A DNA stretch of 64,000 nucleotides, taken from Methylotenera sp. (lineage in GTDB: Bacteria; Pseudomonadota; Gammaproteobacteria; Burkholderiales; Methylophilaceae). Both the position numbers and the translations under genes were made by a program. How positions within the stretch are numbered: position 1 is the stretch's first letter; each line of letters starts with the position of its first letter. The notes under the pieces were generated by a model. The model had not been told where the DNA came from, did not search any database, and saw only the letters and a list, made by a program, of their open reading frames with translations. The stretch is from NCBI GenBank assembly GCA_020622105.1, contig JAHRYP010000008.1, positions 1 to 64,000 of the forward strand, given 5' to 3'. Positions 19,173 through 28,787 of the stretch are shown here, one piece after another.

Positions 19173-19979
19173 TTACTTAGGCGTTTTAAGGCTGTCCGTC
19201 AAATGCGGATTCAATGTTTGCAACATCTGCGCAAATACTTTAGGGTTGCCCGCAACGATATTGCCGGTTTTCAACCAGCTTTCATTGCCTTCAAAGTCAC
19301 CGACAATACCGCCAGCTTCCTGTACCAGCAAACCACCGGCAGCAATATCCCAGGTTGACAGATTGATTTCGAAGAAACCATCTACCCAGCCAGCGGCCAC
19401 ATAAGCAAGATCGAGCGCTGCTGAACCCGGACGGCGAATGCCAGTAGTTTTCTTGATCATATCTTTCAACATATCCAGATATGTATCCAGATGCGTAAAG
19501 TCACGGAACGGGAAGCCAGTAGAAATCAGTGAATCCTGCAATTTACTGCGGTTGGTGACACGAATACGCTTGTCATTCAAAAACGCACCGCGGCCTTTGG
19601 TTGCGGTAAACAGGTCATTACGCACCGGGTCATAAATCACAGCCTGCGTCAGCACGCCTTTTTGCTGCAATGCAATTGAAATACAGTATTGCGGAAAGCT
19701 ATGCAGGAAATTGGTTGTACCATCCAGCGGATCGATAATCCAGATATTTTCTGCATCTTGATTGCTCTCGCCACTCTCTTCACCCAAAAAACCATGGTCT
19801 GGGTAAGCATCTTTGAGGATATCAATAATTGCCTGCTCAGCAGCGCGGTCGACATCACTGACAAAGTCGTTATAGGTTTTGGATTGGACGGTAATGGAGC
19901 CAACATCCTGAGATGCACGGTTGATAATACGGCCAGCTTCACGGGCGGCTTTAACTGCAATGATTAGCATTGGATGCAT
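19173..19979 (-). CDS. suhB: Inositol-1-monophosphatase family protein SuhB
   Basis: A 268-residue Mg-dependent sugar phosphatase; in enterobacteria SuhB also works as an rRNA antitermination and ribosome-assembly factor. Metal-binding motifs are present: GEESGE (66-71), DPLDGTTNF (83-91) and WDIAAGG in the C-terminal third. The length fits bacterial SuhB. It is divergent from trmJ with about 100 bases between the starts, the same suhB/trmJ pairing seen in many betaproteobacteria. An alternative ATG three codons in (19970) cannot be excluded. Confidence 0.92.
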   Translation of the reverse strand: MHPMLIIAVKAAREAGRIINRASQDVGSITVQSKTYNDFVSDVDRAAEQAIIDILKDAYPDHGFLGEESGESNQDAENIWIIDPLDGTTNFLHSFPQYCISIALQQKGVLTQAVIYDPVRNDLFTATKGRGAFLNDKRIRVTNRSKLQDSLISTGFPFRDFTHLDTYLDMLKDMIKKTTGIRRPGSAALDLAYVAAGWVDGFFEINLSTWDIAAGGLLVQEAGGIVGDFEGNESWLKTGNIVAGNPKVFAQMLQTLNPHLTDSLKTPK

Positions 19980-20080
19980 GACTAGATTTTCTTAAAGAAC
20001 TGATAAAATGCTATTTTAACTTTTATTGACCTTAACACCAAATCAAGTGTTAATAATCATCTACTGCGTCAGGCACTCAA

Positions 20081-20824
20081 TTGGATAAACAAAACATCTT
20101 TAACAACATCCGCGTCGTATTATGCCAAACCAGCCATCCGGGTAATATCGGCTCGGCCGCGCGTGCGATGAAAACCATGGGCTTGCAGCATTTGTATCTG
20201 GTGAACCCCTTACACTTTCCTGACCCGCAGGCGACATCTCTGGCAACCGGCGCTGCCGATTTACTGGAGAATGCCACAGTATGCAGCAGTTTATCCGAAG
20301 CATTAACCGGCTGCGCATTCGCAATTGGCATGAGCGCACGTAAAAGACAAATCTCGCATGAACTGGTCAACGTACGCGAAGGCGCTGCACGTGCCGTGCA
20401 GATCGCAGCCAGCCAACCAATCGCGCTGGTATTTGGTACAGAAATGAGTGGCCTTTCCAACGCGGAGCTAGATTGCTGTCAGTTACTGGCGATGATTCCT
20501 GCCAACCCGGAATATTCATCACTCAACCTTGCGGCAGCCGTTCAGGTGATGAGTTACGAGATTCGCATGGCGATTACTGAAGGCAGGTTGGAAGTTGACA
20601 CCACAGCGACTGAGCTTGCCACCAATGAAGCACTGGAAGGTTTCTATGCACATTTGGAAGATACGCTGATCAAAATCGGCTATCTGAACCCAAGTGCGCC
20701 AAAAAAACTGAGTGAACGCATACGCCGTATCTATTCACGTGCAAAACTGGAAAAAGAAGAAGTTAATTTACTGCGAGGCATTTTAACTTTATCTGTGACC
20801 CCCAAAAAACATACTAAATACTAA
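20081..20824 (+). CDS. trmJ: tRNA (cytidine/uridine-2'-O-)-methyltransferase TrmJ
   Basis: A 247-residue SPOUT methyltransferase that 2'-O-methylates nucleotide 32 of tRNAs. The N-terminal RVVLCQTSHPGNIGSAARAMKTMG is the tRNA-binding SPOUT start; LVFGTEMSGLSNAEL and IPANPEYSSLNLAAAVQVMSYEIR form the knotted SAM site. A C-terminal 80-residue helical extension is typical of TrmJ. The best start is TTG at 20081 with AGG seven bases upstream; no in-frame ATG lies near the N-terminus. It is followed at about 50 bases by a palindromic repeat and then cysE, an arrangement (suhB/trmJ/cysE/iscR) common in this class. Confidence 0.92.
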   Translation: MDKQNIFNNIRVVLCQTSHPGNIGSAARAMKTMGLQHLYLVNPLHFPDPQATSLATGAADLLENATVCSSLSEALTGCAFAIGMSARKRQISHELVNVREGAARAVQIAASQPIALVFGTEMSGLSNAELDCCQLLAMIPANPEYSSLNLAAAVQVMSYEIRMAITEGRLEVDTTATELATNEALEGFYAHLEDTLIKIGYLNPSAPKKLSERIRRIYSRAKLEKEEVNLLRGILTLSVTPKKHTKY

Positions 20825-20874
20825 ACCTAGTATTTTAGTCAACTATAGATTTGTGGCATAATTATGTATTGCAA

Positions 20875-21011
20875 GCATCTCTAAAATATATTATTTGGGA
20901 TGCAGTGCAAGGCGCACGGAGCACAGAAACTGAGATAGTATGAAATATACAGCGAAGTTGCGAGCACCGCGCAACGCTGCAATGCGCCCAAATAATGTGT
21001 TTTTGAGATGC
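20875..21011. repeat. Dispersed palindromic repeat, copy A, abutting the cysE start
   Basis: A 137-base element bounded by GCATCTC (20875) and GAGATGC (ending 21011). Its core is strongly similar to the element at 59188-59330, roughly 80-85% by eye, sharing CAAGGCGCA, GAGATAGTATG, ATACAGCGA and a 15-base block beginning GCGAGCACCGCG. Inner segments also pair (TTTGGG near 20894 with CCCAAA near 20990). The terminal repeats of the two copies have different sequences but each is self-complementary. The right end lies four bases before the cysE ATG, so its GAG serves as the only visible ribosome site. Confidence 0.75.
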
Positions 21012-21015
21012 TTTA

Positions 21016-21780
21016 ATGTTTAATCATATAAAAGAAGATATATCCATCGTGTTCGAGCGCGACCCTGCAGCACGCACACACTGGGAAATCCTGACCACGT
21101 ACCCTGGTGTGCATGCTTTGCTCATGCACAGATTCAGCCATTGGTTATGGAAGAAAGATTTCTTCTGGCTCGGTCGTTTCTTCTCGCACATTGGCCGCTG
21201 GTTAACTGGCATTGAGATTCACCCGGGCGCGACCATTGGCCGCCGTGTATTTATTGATCACGGCATGGGTGTTGTGATCGGCGAAACCGCAGTCATCGGT
21301 GATGATTGCACGCTTTACCACGGCGTCACATTAGGCGGCACCTCTTGGAATAAAGGTAAACGCCACCCAACATTGGAAGCAGGCGTTGTCATTGGCGCAG
21401 GGGCCAAAGTGCTAGGCCCGATTACGATCGGCGAAGGCGCCAAAATTGGCTCAAATGCGGTAGTGGTTAAAGACGTACCGGCAAACGCGACGGCTGTCGG
21501 CATTCCGGCACGTATATTGGAAGAAGAAAAATCCAAGCAGCGTGAGGCTACCGCAAAAAAAATCGGCTTTGCTGCCTATGCAGTAGGTAATGATGAAAAT
21601 GACCCGATGATCAAGGCCATTCATTCACTTCTAGATCACGCAGCCAAACAAGATGTAACCTTGCAGAACTTGCAGGCACAGCTGGATAGATTAAATATGG
21701 ACATCGAAACAGATGCCGAGGTGGGTGAGGCATTTAATGTACAAGCTACCCAAAAAAATTCCGTTAAGAACCAAGAATAA
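21016..21780 (+). CDS. cysE: Serine O-acetyltransferase
   Basis: Transfers acetyl from acetyl-CoA to serine, the step before CysK. The 254-residue protein starts like other short CysE forms ([30 protein letters not shown]) and continues into a left-handed beta-helix of hexapeptide repeats ([21 protein letters not shown] onward). It ends with GIPARIL and a 65-residue variable tail ([14 protein letters not shown] onward). The catalytic His residues of FIDHGMG and LYHGVTLGG are present. Translation initiates directly after repeat A; ribosome binding must use GAGATG inside that repeat. iscR begins 105 bases downstream with its own promoter. Confidence 0.93.
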   Translation: MFNHIKEDISIVFERDPAARTHWEILTTYPGVHALLMHRFSHWLWKKDFFWLGRFFSHIGRWLTGIEIHPGATIGRRVFIDHGMGVVIGETAVIGDDCTLYHGVTLGGTSWNKGKRHPTLEAGVVIGAGAKVLGPITIGEGAKIGSNAVVVKDVPANATAVGIPARILEEEKSKQREATAKKIGFAAYAVGNDENDPMIKAIHSLLDHAAKQDVTLQNLQAQLDRLNMDIETDAEVGEAFNVQATQKNSVKNQE

Positions 21781-21819
21781 ATAAATAAGTAGTCACCTGT
21801 GAACTGAATCGCATAATAG

Positions 21820-21849
21820 TTGACTAAAATTGTAAGGTATTTTACAATT
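21820..21849 (+). promoter_or_regulatory. iscR promoter with IscR-like half site and inverted repeat
   Basis: TTGACT (21820-21825), a 17-base spacer and TACAAT (21843-21848) make a near-consensus promoter. The -35 lies in ATAGTTGACTAAAAT, which matches the left half of the type 1 IscR operator known from E. coli, where [2Fe-2S]-IscR represses its own operon. AATTGTAA (21828-21835) and TTACAATT (21842-21849) add an 8-6-8 inverted repeat across spacer and -10. Autoregulation by IscR is therefore likely, by analogy. Confidence 0.7.
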
Positions 21850-21885
21850 CATGTTCACCATTGATATTTTATAAAGTCAAAGATT

Positions 21886-22383
21886 ATGCGCTTAACTACC
21901 AAAGGTCGATTCGCCGTCACCGCAATGCTGGATCTGGCAATAAACGAAACTCAGGATGCTGCGGACAACAAACCCGTTACACTTGCAGCCATAAGTGAAC
22001 GACAGGATATTTCGCTTTCATATCTGGAACAACTGTTCAGCAAATTGCGCCGCCAAGGTTTGGTGAAGAGCGTGCGCGGACCTGGCGGTGGCTACAATCT
22101 GGCAAAGGCCTACAATGAAATTTCAGTATCTGAAATTATCAATGCGGTAGATGAGCAGATTGATGCGACCCAATGTGGCGGCAATGAAAACTGTAAAGAT
22201 GAAGGCCGCTGTATGACGCACGACCTGTGGACTGCGTTAAATACTAAAATACTGGAATACTTGGCAGGTGTTACTTTGGCAGATATGGTTGCCTCGCAGA
22301 AAGAGGGTAAAAAAATTACTATTACCCCGCGCAGCCATAATATGACAAATACTGTAGCCTACAAAAACGAGGCTGCCGCATAA
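21886..22383 (+). CDS. iscR: Fe-S cluster assembly regulator IscR (Rrf2 family)
   Basis: A 165-residue transcription factor: winged helix [18 protein letters not shown] at the start, [29 protein letters not shown] as recognition helix and wing, then C97, C103 and C109 with the same 6-6 spacing as the [2Fe-2S] ligands C92/C98/C104 of E. coli IscR. HDLW after the last cysteine holds the conserved His. It senses cluster availability and represses the isc operon. The C-terminus is about 25 residues of hydrophilic tail. It is the first gene of a nearly contiguous isc operon. Confidence 0.94.
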   Translation: MRLTTKGRFAVTAMLDLAINETQDAADNKPVTLAAISERQDISLSYLEQLFSKLRRQGLVKSVRGPGGGYNLAKAYNEISVSEIINAVDEQIDATQCGGNENCKDEGRCMTHDLWTALNTKILEYLAGVTLADMVASQKEGKKITITPRSHNMTNTVAYKNEAAA

Positions 22384-22406
22384 GGCAAAACGTAGTCTAA
22401 GCCATC

Positions 22407-23552
22407 ATGAGCAGCATATATTTAGACCACAATGCGACAACATCTCTGGATGGGCGCGTACTGGAAGCGATGTTACCTTGGATGAGCGAGCAGTCAGGGA
22501 ATCCGACTAGCCGTCATGTATTTGGCCGCACTGCCCGCTCTGCGATCGAGCACGCCAGAGCACAAGTAGCCGAAGCGTGTGGCGCTTATACCTCGCAAGT
22601 AGTATTTACAGCCAGTGGCACCGAGGCTAATAATTTTGCGGTAAAAGGCATCACTGCGAACCAGGAAGCGACACAGATTTTATATAGTGCGATTGAGCAC
22701 CCGTGCATTAGCCGCCCTGCTGCGGCATTAAAGCAGCATGGGTTTAAAAGTCAGGCTATTGCAGTAAACGGGCAAGGTAAATTAAATGTAGAGCATCTGC
22801 AGTTATTGTTAAGTAAACCGGCCAATCTGGTATCGGTGATGCTGGCAAATAATGAAACTGGAGTCATACAGGATATTGCCGAAATTGCGGAACTGGTAAA
22901 GCGTAGCGGTGCATTTATGCATACGGATGCAGTGCAGGGTTTAGGCAAATTAGCATTAAGTTTTACCGATTTAAATGTACATGCAATGACAGTTTCGAGC
23001 CATAAGATACACGGACCGCAAGGTGCAGCTGCACTGATACTGGACAAGCGTGTCGACATCCAGCCACTGCTTCACGGCGGCGGGCAGGAAAAAGGCTTAC
23101 GCAGTGGCACAGAAAATGTTGTAGCCATTGTAGGTTTTGGCATGGCATGTGAACTGGCAGTTGCAAATCTAAGCAGCTTTACCAGCCACACAAAGCTATT
23201 ACGCGACCAGTTTGAACAAGGCCTGAAATCACTGGATGTCACGATATTCAGTAATAAAGTGTCTCGCATACCCAATACCAGTTTTTTTGCGGTAAACGGT
23301 ATTGAAGGTGAAACATTAGTCATGGCGCTGGATCGTAAAGGCTTCGCGGTTGCGAGCGGCTCCGCCTGCTCCAGCGACAGTACAGAACCAAGCCATGTAC
23401 TGCTGGCCATGGGAGTGAGTGAAGATTTGGCGCGAGGCGCAGTACGTGTAAGTTTTGGTGGGCACAATACCGCACAACAAGTGTCTAATCTGTTAGATAC
23501 ACTGAAAAACGAGATTTTAAGATTAAAGCAACTGACAGGCATTGCTGCATAA
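22407..23552 (+). CDS. Second cysteine desulfurase, NifS/IscS family paralogue
   Basis: A 381-residue PLP enzyme predicted to release sulfane sulfur from cysteine. It begins with YLDHNATT, has PLP-Lys K200 in VSSHKIHGPQG, LLHGGGQEKGLRSGTEN and the mobile catalytic loop C321 in GSACSSDSTEPSHVL. It is clearly a group I (NifS/IscS) enzyme but diverges from the iscS that follows it (GKLALSFTDLNVHAM and a shorter C-terminus without the IscU-binding tail). It lies 23 bases after iscR and 55 before iscS, so it is co-transcribed. Two tandem desulfurases in one isc operon are unusual compared with E. coli; it may feed another acceptor or be a back-up. Confidence 0.9.
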   Translation: MSSIYLDHNATTSLDGRVLEAMLPWMSEQSGNPTSRHVFGRTARSAIEHARAQVAEACGAYTSQVVFTASGTEANNFAVKGITANQEATQILYSAIEHPCISRPAAALKQHGFKSQAIAVNGQGKLNVEHLQLLLSKPANLVSVMLANNETGVIQDIAEIAELVKRSGAFMHTDAVQGLGKLALSFTDLNVHAMTVSSHKIHGPQGAAALILDKRVDIQPLLHGGGQEKGLRSGTENVVAIVGFGMACELAVANLSSFTSHTKLLRDQFEQGLKSLDVTIFSNKVSRIPNTSFFAVNGIEGETLVMALDRKGFAVASGSACSSDSTEPSHVLLAMGVSEDLARGAVRVSFGGHNTAQQVSNLLDTLKNEILRLKQLTGIAA

Positions 23553-23607
23553 GACCAGTCAGGTAAAAGATACGATTACTAAAGATATTATTTAAATTGC
23601 AAGGATA

Positions 23608-24867
23608 ATGAACACGATGTCAGCATCAGTAGAATTACCAGTTTTCAAACAGCACGACGACGCTCATCCAATTTATTTGGATTATTCAGCGACTACGCCG
23701 ATAGACCCGCGCGTTGCCGCAAAAATGATTCCGTACTTAACGGAAGAGTTTGGCAATCCTGCATCACGCAGCCACCCTTACGGCTGGACTGCTGAAAAAG
23801 CCGTTGAAAACGCACGTGAAGAAGTCGCCAAGCTTGTAGGCGCTGACCCTCGCGAGATTGTTTGGACATCCGGCGCAACTGAATCAAACAACCTGGCAAT
23901 CAAAGGTGCTGCAAACTTTTACTCAGGCAAGGGTAAACACATCATTACCATTCAAACCGAGCACAAAGCAGTCATTGACACTGTGCGCGAACTTGAACGC
24001 CAAGGCTTTGAAGCAACCTATTTGCAACCGGAACCAGATGGTTTACTGGATTTGGACAAGTTCCAAGCAGCAATTCGCCCGGATACAGTATTAGCATCCA
24101 TCATGCTGGTAAACAACGAAATCGGCGTGATTCAGGACATTACGGCTATCGGCAACATCTGCCGCGAGAACAATATTATTTTTCACGTAGATGCAGCACA
24201 GGCTACCGGTAAAGTACAAATCGACCTGGAGAAACTGCCAGTTGACCTGATGAGTTTCAGCGCGCACAAAACTTACGGCCCTAAAGGTATCGGCGCATTA
24301 TATGTACGCCGCAAACCACGTATCCGTATCGAAGCACAAATGCACGGCGGCGGTCATGAGCGCGGCATGCGCTCAGGTACACTGGCAACACACCAGATCG
24401 TAGGCATGGGCGAAGCATTCCGCATCGCCCGTGAAGAAATGAACGCTGAAAACGAGCGCATCCGATTCCTGCGCGACAAACTTTTACATGGCCTGCAAGA
24501 TATCGAAGAAGTGTATGTAAACGGCGATCTGGATCACCGGGTGCCGCACAATTTAAATATCAGCTTCAATTATGTTGAAGGTGAATCATTGATTATGGCA
24601 GTAAAAGGTATTGCGGTATCCAGCGGTTCAGCATGTACCTCAGCCAGCCTGGAGCCTAGTTATGTATTACGTGCTTTAGGCCGCAGCGATGAACTCGCGC
24701 ACAGTTCGATTCGTTTTTCAATTGGTCGCTTCACGACTGAAGAAGATGTTGATTACACCATTGAACTAATGAAGAGCAAGATTGGGAAATTAAGAGAATT
24801 GTCTCCATTATGGGAGATGTTTAAGGACGGCATCGATCTGACCAAAGTCGAATGGGCAGCCCATTAG
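23608..24867 (+). CDS. iscS: Cysteine desulfurase IscS
   Basis: The main sulfur donor for Fe-S assembly and tRNA thiolation. The 419-residue protein has [16 protein letters not shown]221 in [20 protein letters not shown]343 in [21 protein letters not shown] and the conserved C-terminal end [21 protein letters not shown] that docks IscU. The first 19 residues are an extra N-terminal extension compared with the E. coli form, and the ATG at 23617 is an alternative start. Its TAG stop overlaps the left end of a palindromic repeat that separates it from iscU by 250 bases, an unusually wide gap in an isc operon. Confidence 0.95.
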   Translation: MNTMSASVELPVFKQHDDAHPIYLDYSATTPIDPRVAAKMIPYLTEEFGNPASRSHPYGWTAEKAVENAREEVAKLVGADPREIVWTSGATESNNLAIKGAANFYSGKGKHIITIQTEHKAVIDTVRELERQGFEATYLQPEPDGLLDLDKFQAAIRPDTVLASIMLVNNEIGVIQDITAIGNICRENNIIFHVDAAQATGKVQIDLEKLPVDLMSFSAHKTYGPKGIGALYVRRKPRIRIEAQMHGGGHERGMRSGTLATHQIVGMGEAFRIAREEMNAENERIRFLRDKLLHGLQDIEEVYVNGDLDHRVPHNLNISFNYVEGESLIMAVKGIAVSSGSACTSASLEPSYVLRALGRSDELAHSSIRFSIGRFTTEEDVDYTIELMKSKIGKLRELSPLWEMFKDGIDLTKVEWAAH

Positions 24868-24969
24868 AAAGCGTTCTTTGCATGTCTGGCGTTGTTGCAG
24901 GCTTGCTCGTTTAGACAAACTAAACGTCGCAAACCTGCGCCTAGCCAGCCAAGAAAATCGACGCTTTCT
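24866..24969. repeat. Palindromic intergenic repeat of a second family, beginning in the iscS stop codon
   Basis: AGAAAGCGT (24866-24874) is the exact inverted match of ACGCTTTCT (24961-24969). Inside are CTGGC/GCCAG (24886-24890 and 24944-24948) and a central GTTTAG-ACAAA-CTAAAC hairpin (24909-24925), so the whole 104 bases can fold into one long interrupted stem. Sequences with GCGTTGTTGC, GTTTAG and TAAAC in this order recur in intergenic regions of many proteobacteria as I remember them. Its first base lies in the iscS TAG. In transcripts it would be a stable structure between iscS and iscU. Confidence 0.7.
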
Positions 24970-25119
24970 GTAAAGATTTAAAAAAGATTTAATATGAAGT
25001 AAACGTTTGAAATAAGAAGCAAAATCAAGGCATCAAGCTGAAGACAGTACGCATAGTACGGTGAAGCGCAGTTAACGCCGAGTTTGCGATACATTTTAAA
25101 CGCACACAGGAGAAGTAAA
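24970..25119. other. Remainder of the iscS-iscU gap
   Basis: No gene. A degenerate dyad (GTACGCATAGTAC, around 25047-25059) inside a stretch reading CAAGGCATCAAGCTGAAGAC loosely resembles the core layout of the 20875 and 59188 repeats, so this may be a decayed copy; low confidence. The iscU ribosome site AGGAGA lies at 25108-25113. Confidence 0.35.
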
Positions 25120-25515
25120 ATGGCATATTCAGACAAAGTGTTGGATCACTACGAAAATCCAAGAAATGTTGGTTCTTTAGACAAGAACGACCCGCAGGTT
25201 GGTACCGGAATGGTTGGTGCGCCAGCATGTGGTGACGTGATGAAACTCATGATCAAGGTGAACGATGATGGCATCATTGAAGATGCTAAATTCAAAACCT
25301 ATGGCTGCGGCTCAGCAATTGCTTCAAGCTCACTGGTAACAGAATGGCTCAAAGGCAGAACCATTGAAGAAGCGTATGCGATCAAGAATTCTGAAATCGC
25401 AGAAGAACTGGCTTTGCCTCCGGTGAAAATTCACTGCTCAGTGCTGGCAGAAGATGCTATCAAGGCAGCAGTTGCCGACATCAGAGCTAAACAGGCAGCT
25501 AAAGAAAGCGCGTAA
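25120..25515 (+). CDS. iscU: Fe-S cluster scaffold IscU
   Basis: The 131-residue scaffold on which [2Fe-2S] and [4Fe-4S] clusters are built. Ligands C37, C63 and C106 are present with the conserved Asp in ACGDV, and LPPVK at 99-103 is the exact HscA recognition peptide. The start [18 protein letters not shown] is canonical, and the ATG at 25120 has an AGGAGA site; an upstream in-frame start would add only non-conserved residues. It accepts sulfur from IscS and iron from its partner, then hands clusters off with HscB/HscA help. Confidence 0.96.
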   Translation: MAYSDKVLDHYENPRNVGSLDKNDPQVGTGMVGAPACGDVMKLMIKVNDDGIIEDAKFKTYGCGSAIASSSLVTEWLKGRTIEEAYAIKNSEIAEELALPPVKIHCSVLAEDAIKAAVADIRAKQAAKESA

Positions 25516-25528
25516 GCGAGAGACAACT

Positions 25529-25852
25529 ATGGCAATTACATTGACAGAAACCGCGGCGAGCCGCGTTGAGAAATTTCTTGCCAATCGCGGCAAGGGTGTA
25601 GGTTTACGTCTGGGCGTTAAAACTACTGGTTGTTCCGGCATGGCTTATACGCTCGAATTCGTAGATGATATGCAACCTGAAGATATCGCATTTGAAAGCC
25701 ACGGCATTAAAGTGATTGTTGACCCTAAAAGCCTCGTTTATATCGATGGAACTGAACTCGACTTCACGAAAGAAGGCTTGAACGAAGGCTTTAAATTCAA
25801 CAACCCTAACGTCAAGGATGAATGCGGTTGCGGTGAAAGCTTTACGGTTTAA
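25529..25852 (+). CDS. iscA: A-type Fe-S carrier IscA
   Basis: A 107-residue A-type carrier that takes clusters from IscU to target proteins. The three ligands are C35 in TTGCSGMAY and C99/C101 in [22 protein letters not shown] is the canonical start; GAGAGA lies a few bases before the ATG, 13 bases after the iscU stop. Confidence 0.95.
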   Translation: MAITLTETAASRVEKFLANRGKGVGLRLGVKTTGCSGMAYTLEFVDDMQPEDIAFESHGIKVIVDPKSLVYIDGTELDFTKEGLNEGFKFNNPNVKDECGCGESFTV

Positions 25853-25863
25853 GTTATTTAAGC

Positions 25864-26391
25864 ATGTCCAACGCACAAAACGACTACTTCCAGCTTTTCG
25901 CCCTGCCCGAGCAGTTTAATATCGACACAAAACTGCTCGAAGCAAACTTCCGCAAAATACAATCAGCAAGCCATCCAGACCGTTTTGTCAGTGCCGGAGC
26001 TACCGAAAAACTGGCTTCAATGCAGCTAGCGACGCTATCAAATGAGGCATACAGCACTTTAAAAAATGCGGCGCGCCGTGCAAAATATCTATTGGAAAAA
26101 CATGGTATCGATGCAGTAGCAGATACCAATACTGCACTGCCCATGGATTTTTTGATGCAGCAGATGGAATGGCGCGAGCTGCTGGAAGATGCAAAAGCAG
26201 CAAAAGACATTCCGGCAATGGATAAGCTGTTGAGTCAATTACGCGCTGAGGCCAAGGCGCTGGAAAGCGAACTGTCAGAATTATTTGATGATAAAAAAGA
26301 TTACGCTGCTGCCACTGAAGTAACACGCAAGCTGATTTTTATTGATAAAGTATGTTCTGATATACAGCAGGCAATCGAATATTTAGACTAG
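25864..26391 (+). CDS. hscB: J-domain co-chaperone HscB
   Basis: A 175-residue Fe-S specific J protein. The N-terminal J-domain (1-75) begins NDYFQLFALPEQF and carries HPD at 37-39, which stimulates HscA ATPase. The C-terminal three-helix domain (about 90-175) binds IscU. It lies 11 bases after iscA and 59 before hscA. The length fits the family. Confidence 0.93.
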   Translation: MSNAQNDYFQLFALPEQFNIDTKLLEANFRKIQSASHPDRFVSAGATEKLASMQLATLSNEAYSTLKNAARRAKYLLEKHGIDAVADTNTALPMDFLMQQMEWRELLEDAKAAKDIPAMDKLLSQLRAEAKALESELSELFDDKKDYAAATEVTRKLIFIDKVCSDIQQAIEYLD

Positions 26392-26450
26392 CATAGTGGT
26401 TAAAATACTTACCCATCTGGTCAAAACGCAAAATAGAACAACGACATAAT

Positions 26451-28346
26451 ATGGCATTACTCCAAATTTCCGAACCTGGCATGAGTGCCGCACCCCACCA
26501 GCACAAACTGGCGGTAGGTATTGATTTAGGCACAACCAACTCACTGGTTGCCACGGTACGTAGCGGCATGAGCACTGTATTACAGGATGACCACGGGCAC
26601 GCTTTACTGCCATCGGTTGTGCGCTATGCGCCGGATGGGTCAGTAATTGTCGGACATGAAGCACAGGCGCAGCAAAGTGTAGACCCGACCAATACCATTG
26701 TTTCAGTCAAACGCTTTATGGGCCGCAGCATTAATGACATAACTGATAGAGCGCATATTCCATATAAGTTCGTTTCGGCTAATGAAGATCAGGCAGCAAA
26801 AGTACTGCAGATTGAAACCCGCGCTGGGCGTAAAAGTCCGGTTGAAATATCGGCTGAAATCCTAAAGTCATTAAAAACCCGCGCGGAAAAATCATTGGGC
26901 GGAGAATTGGTCGGTGCTGTTATCACGGTACCTGCCTACTTTGACGATGCACAACGTCAAGCCACTAAAGATGCAGCACGCCTTGCCGGTTTAAACGTAT
27001 TACGTTTACTCAATGAGCCAACCGCAGCAGCTGTAGCTTACGGTTTGGATAACGCCGCCGAGGGCAACTTCGTCATTTACGATCTGGGTGGCGGCACATT
27101 TGACGTATCTATCCTGCATTTATCCAAAGGCGTGTTTGAAGTGCTCGCCACTAATGGTGATTCGGCATTGGGCGGCGACGATTTTGATCATCGTATTTAT
27201 TGCTGGGTGCTCGATAAAGTGCGCGAAGTAACCGCTAACTTTGCACCACTGACAGAAGGCGACACGCGTTTATTGCTCACAAAAGCACGTCAGGCTAAAG
27301 AATGGCTCACCGAAAATTTTGAAGCGCAGGTCTTGTGTCGCTTAAGTAACGGCATGCTGGTAGATGTCACCCTGAGCGCTGATCAGTTTGTAGAAATCAC
27401 GCAGCACCTTGTTACTAAAACCATGTCACCTACACGCAAAGCGATGCGTGATGCTAACCTGACCATTGAAGATATTACTGGTGTCGTCATGGTCGGTGGC
27501 GCAACACGCATGCCGCATGTTCGCCACGCAGTAGAGGAGTATTTTAAACAGGAACCGCTCACCAACCTCGATCCGGATAAAGTAGTCGCACTGGGTGCTG
27601 CGATTCAGGCCAACGTATTGGCAGGCAATAAAAATGATGAGGATTTATTACTGCTGGATGTTACGCCATTGTCACTTGGACTGGAAACTATGGGCGGCCT
27701 GGTTGAAAAAGTCATCCATCGCAACAGCACCCTGCCCATCGCCCGCGCACAGGAATTCACCACCTACAAAGATGGTCAGACAGCCATGAGCATCCATGTA
27801 GTACAGGGTGAACGTGAACTAGTCAGCGATTGCCGTTCGCTGGCACAATTCGTATTACGTGGTATTCCACCGATGGCTGCCGGCGCGGCGCGTATTCGTG
27901 TTACATTTACTGTCGATGCAGATGGCTTGCTCTCGGTTTCTGCACGTGAACAAAGCACAGGTGTTGAAGCGCGTATTGAAGTGAAACCCTCTTACGGCCT
28001 GACTGAAGACGAAATCACCACTATGCTGAAAGCCTCTTTCAGCAGTGCTGAAGATGATAAAAAAGCACGCATGTTGGCAGAAGCCCGCGTCAGCGCCGGA
28101 GCAATTGTCAGTTCAGTTACTGCCGCACTGGCAGCTGATGGCAACCTGATCAGCGAAGGTGAGCAAAATGCCATCAAAACTGAAGTCGAACGATTGCAAA
28201 CTATAGCCGCTAAAGATGACGCAACAGCAATCAACCAAGCGGTTGATGCTCTCAACCACGCCACTGAAGCCTTTGCAGCAGCACGTATGAATGCAAGCGT
28301 GAGCCATGCGCTCAGCGGTAAAGCTATTAACTCTTTGGAAATGTAA
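26451..28346 (+). CDS. hscA: Hsp70-type Fe-S chaperone HscA
   Basis: A 631-residue Hsp70 paralogue dedicated to cluster transfer from IscU. The nucleotide-binding domain starts with [14 protein letters not shown] and includes [31 protein letters not shown] and [13 protein letters not shown]. The substrate domain (about 395-510) contains [14 protein letters not shown]. The C-terminal lid is short and lacks the EEVD end of DnaK. The roughly 20-residue polar N-terminal extension ([18 protein letters not shown]) is typical of HscA. Confidence 0.95.
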   Translation: MALLQISEPGMSAAPHQHKLAVGIDLGTTNSLVATVRSGMSTVLQDDHGHALLPSVVRYAPDGSVIVGHEAQAQQSVDPTNTIVSVKRFMGRSINDITDRAHIPYKFVSANEDQAAKVLQIETRAGRKSPVEISAEILKSLKTRAEKSLGGELVGAVITVPAYFDDAQRQATKDAARLAGLNVLRLLNEPTAAAVAYGLDNAAEGNFVIYDLGGGTFDVSILHLSKGVFEVLATNGDSALGGDDFDHRIYCWVLDKVREVTANFAPLTEGDTRLLLTKARQAKEWLTENFEAQVLCRLSNGMLVDVTLSADQFVEITQHLVTKTMSPTRKAMRDANLTIEDITGVVMVGGATRMPHVRHAVEEYFKQEPLTNLDPDKVVALGAAIQANVLAGNKNDEDLLLLDVTPLSLGLETMGGLVEKVIHRNSTLPIARAQEFTTYKDGQTAMSIHVVQGERELVSDCRSLAQFVLRGIPPMAAGAARIRVTFTVDADGLLSVSAREQSTGVEARIEVKPSYGLTEDEITTMLKASFSSAEDDKKARMLAEARVSAGAIVSSVTAALAADGNLISEGEQNAIKTEVERLQTIAAKDDATAINQAVDALNHATEAFAAARMNASVSHALSGKAINSLEM

Positions 28347-28348
28347 AA

Positions 28349-28690
28349 ATGCCGCAAATTATCGTACTACCCCATGTAGAACTGTGCCCGGAAGGCACTG
28401 CATTTGAAGCCAGCACTGGCGAATCAATCTGTGACGCCCTGCTTGATCACGACATTGATATTGACCATGCCTGCGACAAAGCCTGTGCATGCACCACCTG
28501 CCATGTGATCGTGCGTGAAGGACTAAAATCACTTAACCCGTCATCAGATCAGGAAGATGACTTGCTGGACAAAGCATGGGGACTGGAACCGAACTCACGC
28601 CTGTCTTGTCAGGCCGTAGTCGGTACCGAAGATCTGGTGATTGAAATACCGAAATACAGCATTAACATGGCGAAAGAAGGCCACCGTTAA
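28349..28690 (+). CDS. fdx: [2Fe-2S] ferredoxin of the ISC system
   Basis: A 113-residue adrenodoxin-type ferredoxin supplying electrons for cluster formation. Ligands C42, C48, C51 and C87 fall at exactly the positions known for E. coli Fdx, and C46 is the extra conserved thiol. It starts two bases after the hscA stop and closes the operon; no iscX follows. A strong terminator lies 36 bases downstream. Confidence 0.95.
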   Translation: MPQIIVLPHVELCPEGTAFEASTGESICDALLDHDIDIDHACDKACACTTCHVIVREGLKSLNPSSDQEDDLLDKAWGLEPNSRLSCQAVVGTEDLVIEIPKYSINMAKEGHR

Positions 28691-28725
28691 GCGCAAGCCT
28701 TAATTCTAGTTTTAATTAAAGCAAT

Positions 28726-28759
28726 AAAAAAGGAAGCCCAACTGCGGCTTCCTTTTTTT
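28726..28759. terminator. Bidirectional intrinsic terminator between fdx and the carbonic anhydrase gene
   Basis: AAAAAAGGAAGCC (28726-28738) and GGCTTCCTTTTTT (28746-28758) form a long stem with a 7-base loop, ending in T-runs on both strands. It serves the isc operon (plus) and the carbonic anhydrase gene (minus). Confidence 0.85.
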
Positions 28760-28787
28760 ATAATACTAATGATGTAAGTCTGATCTT

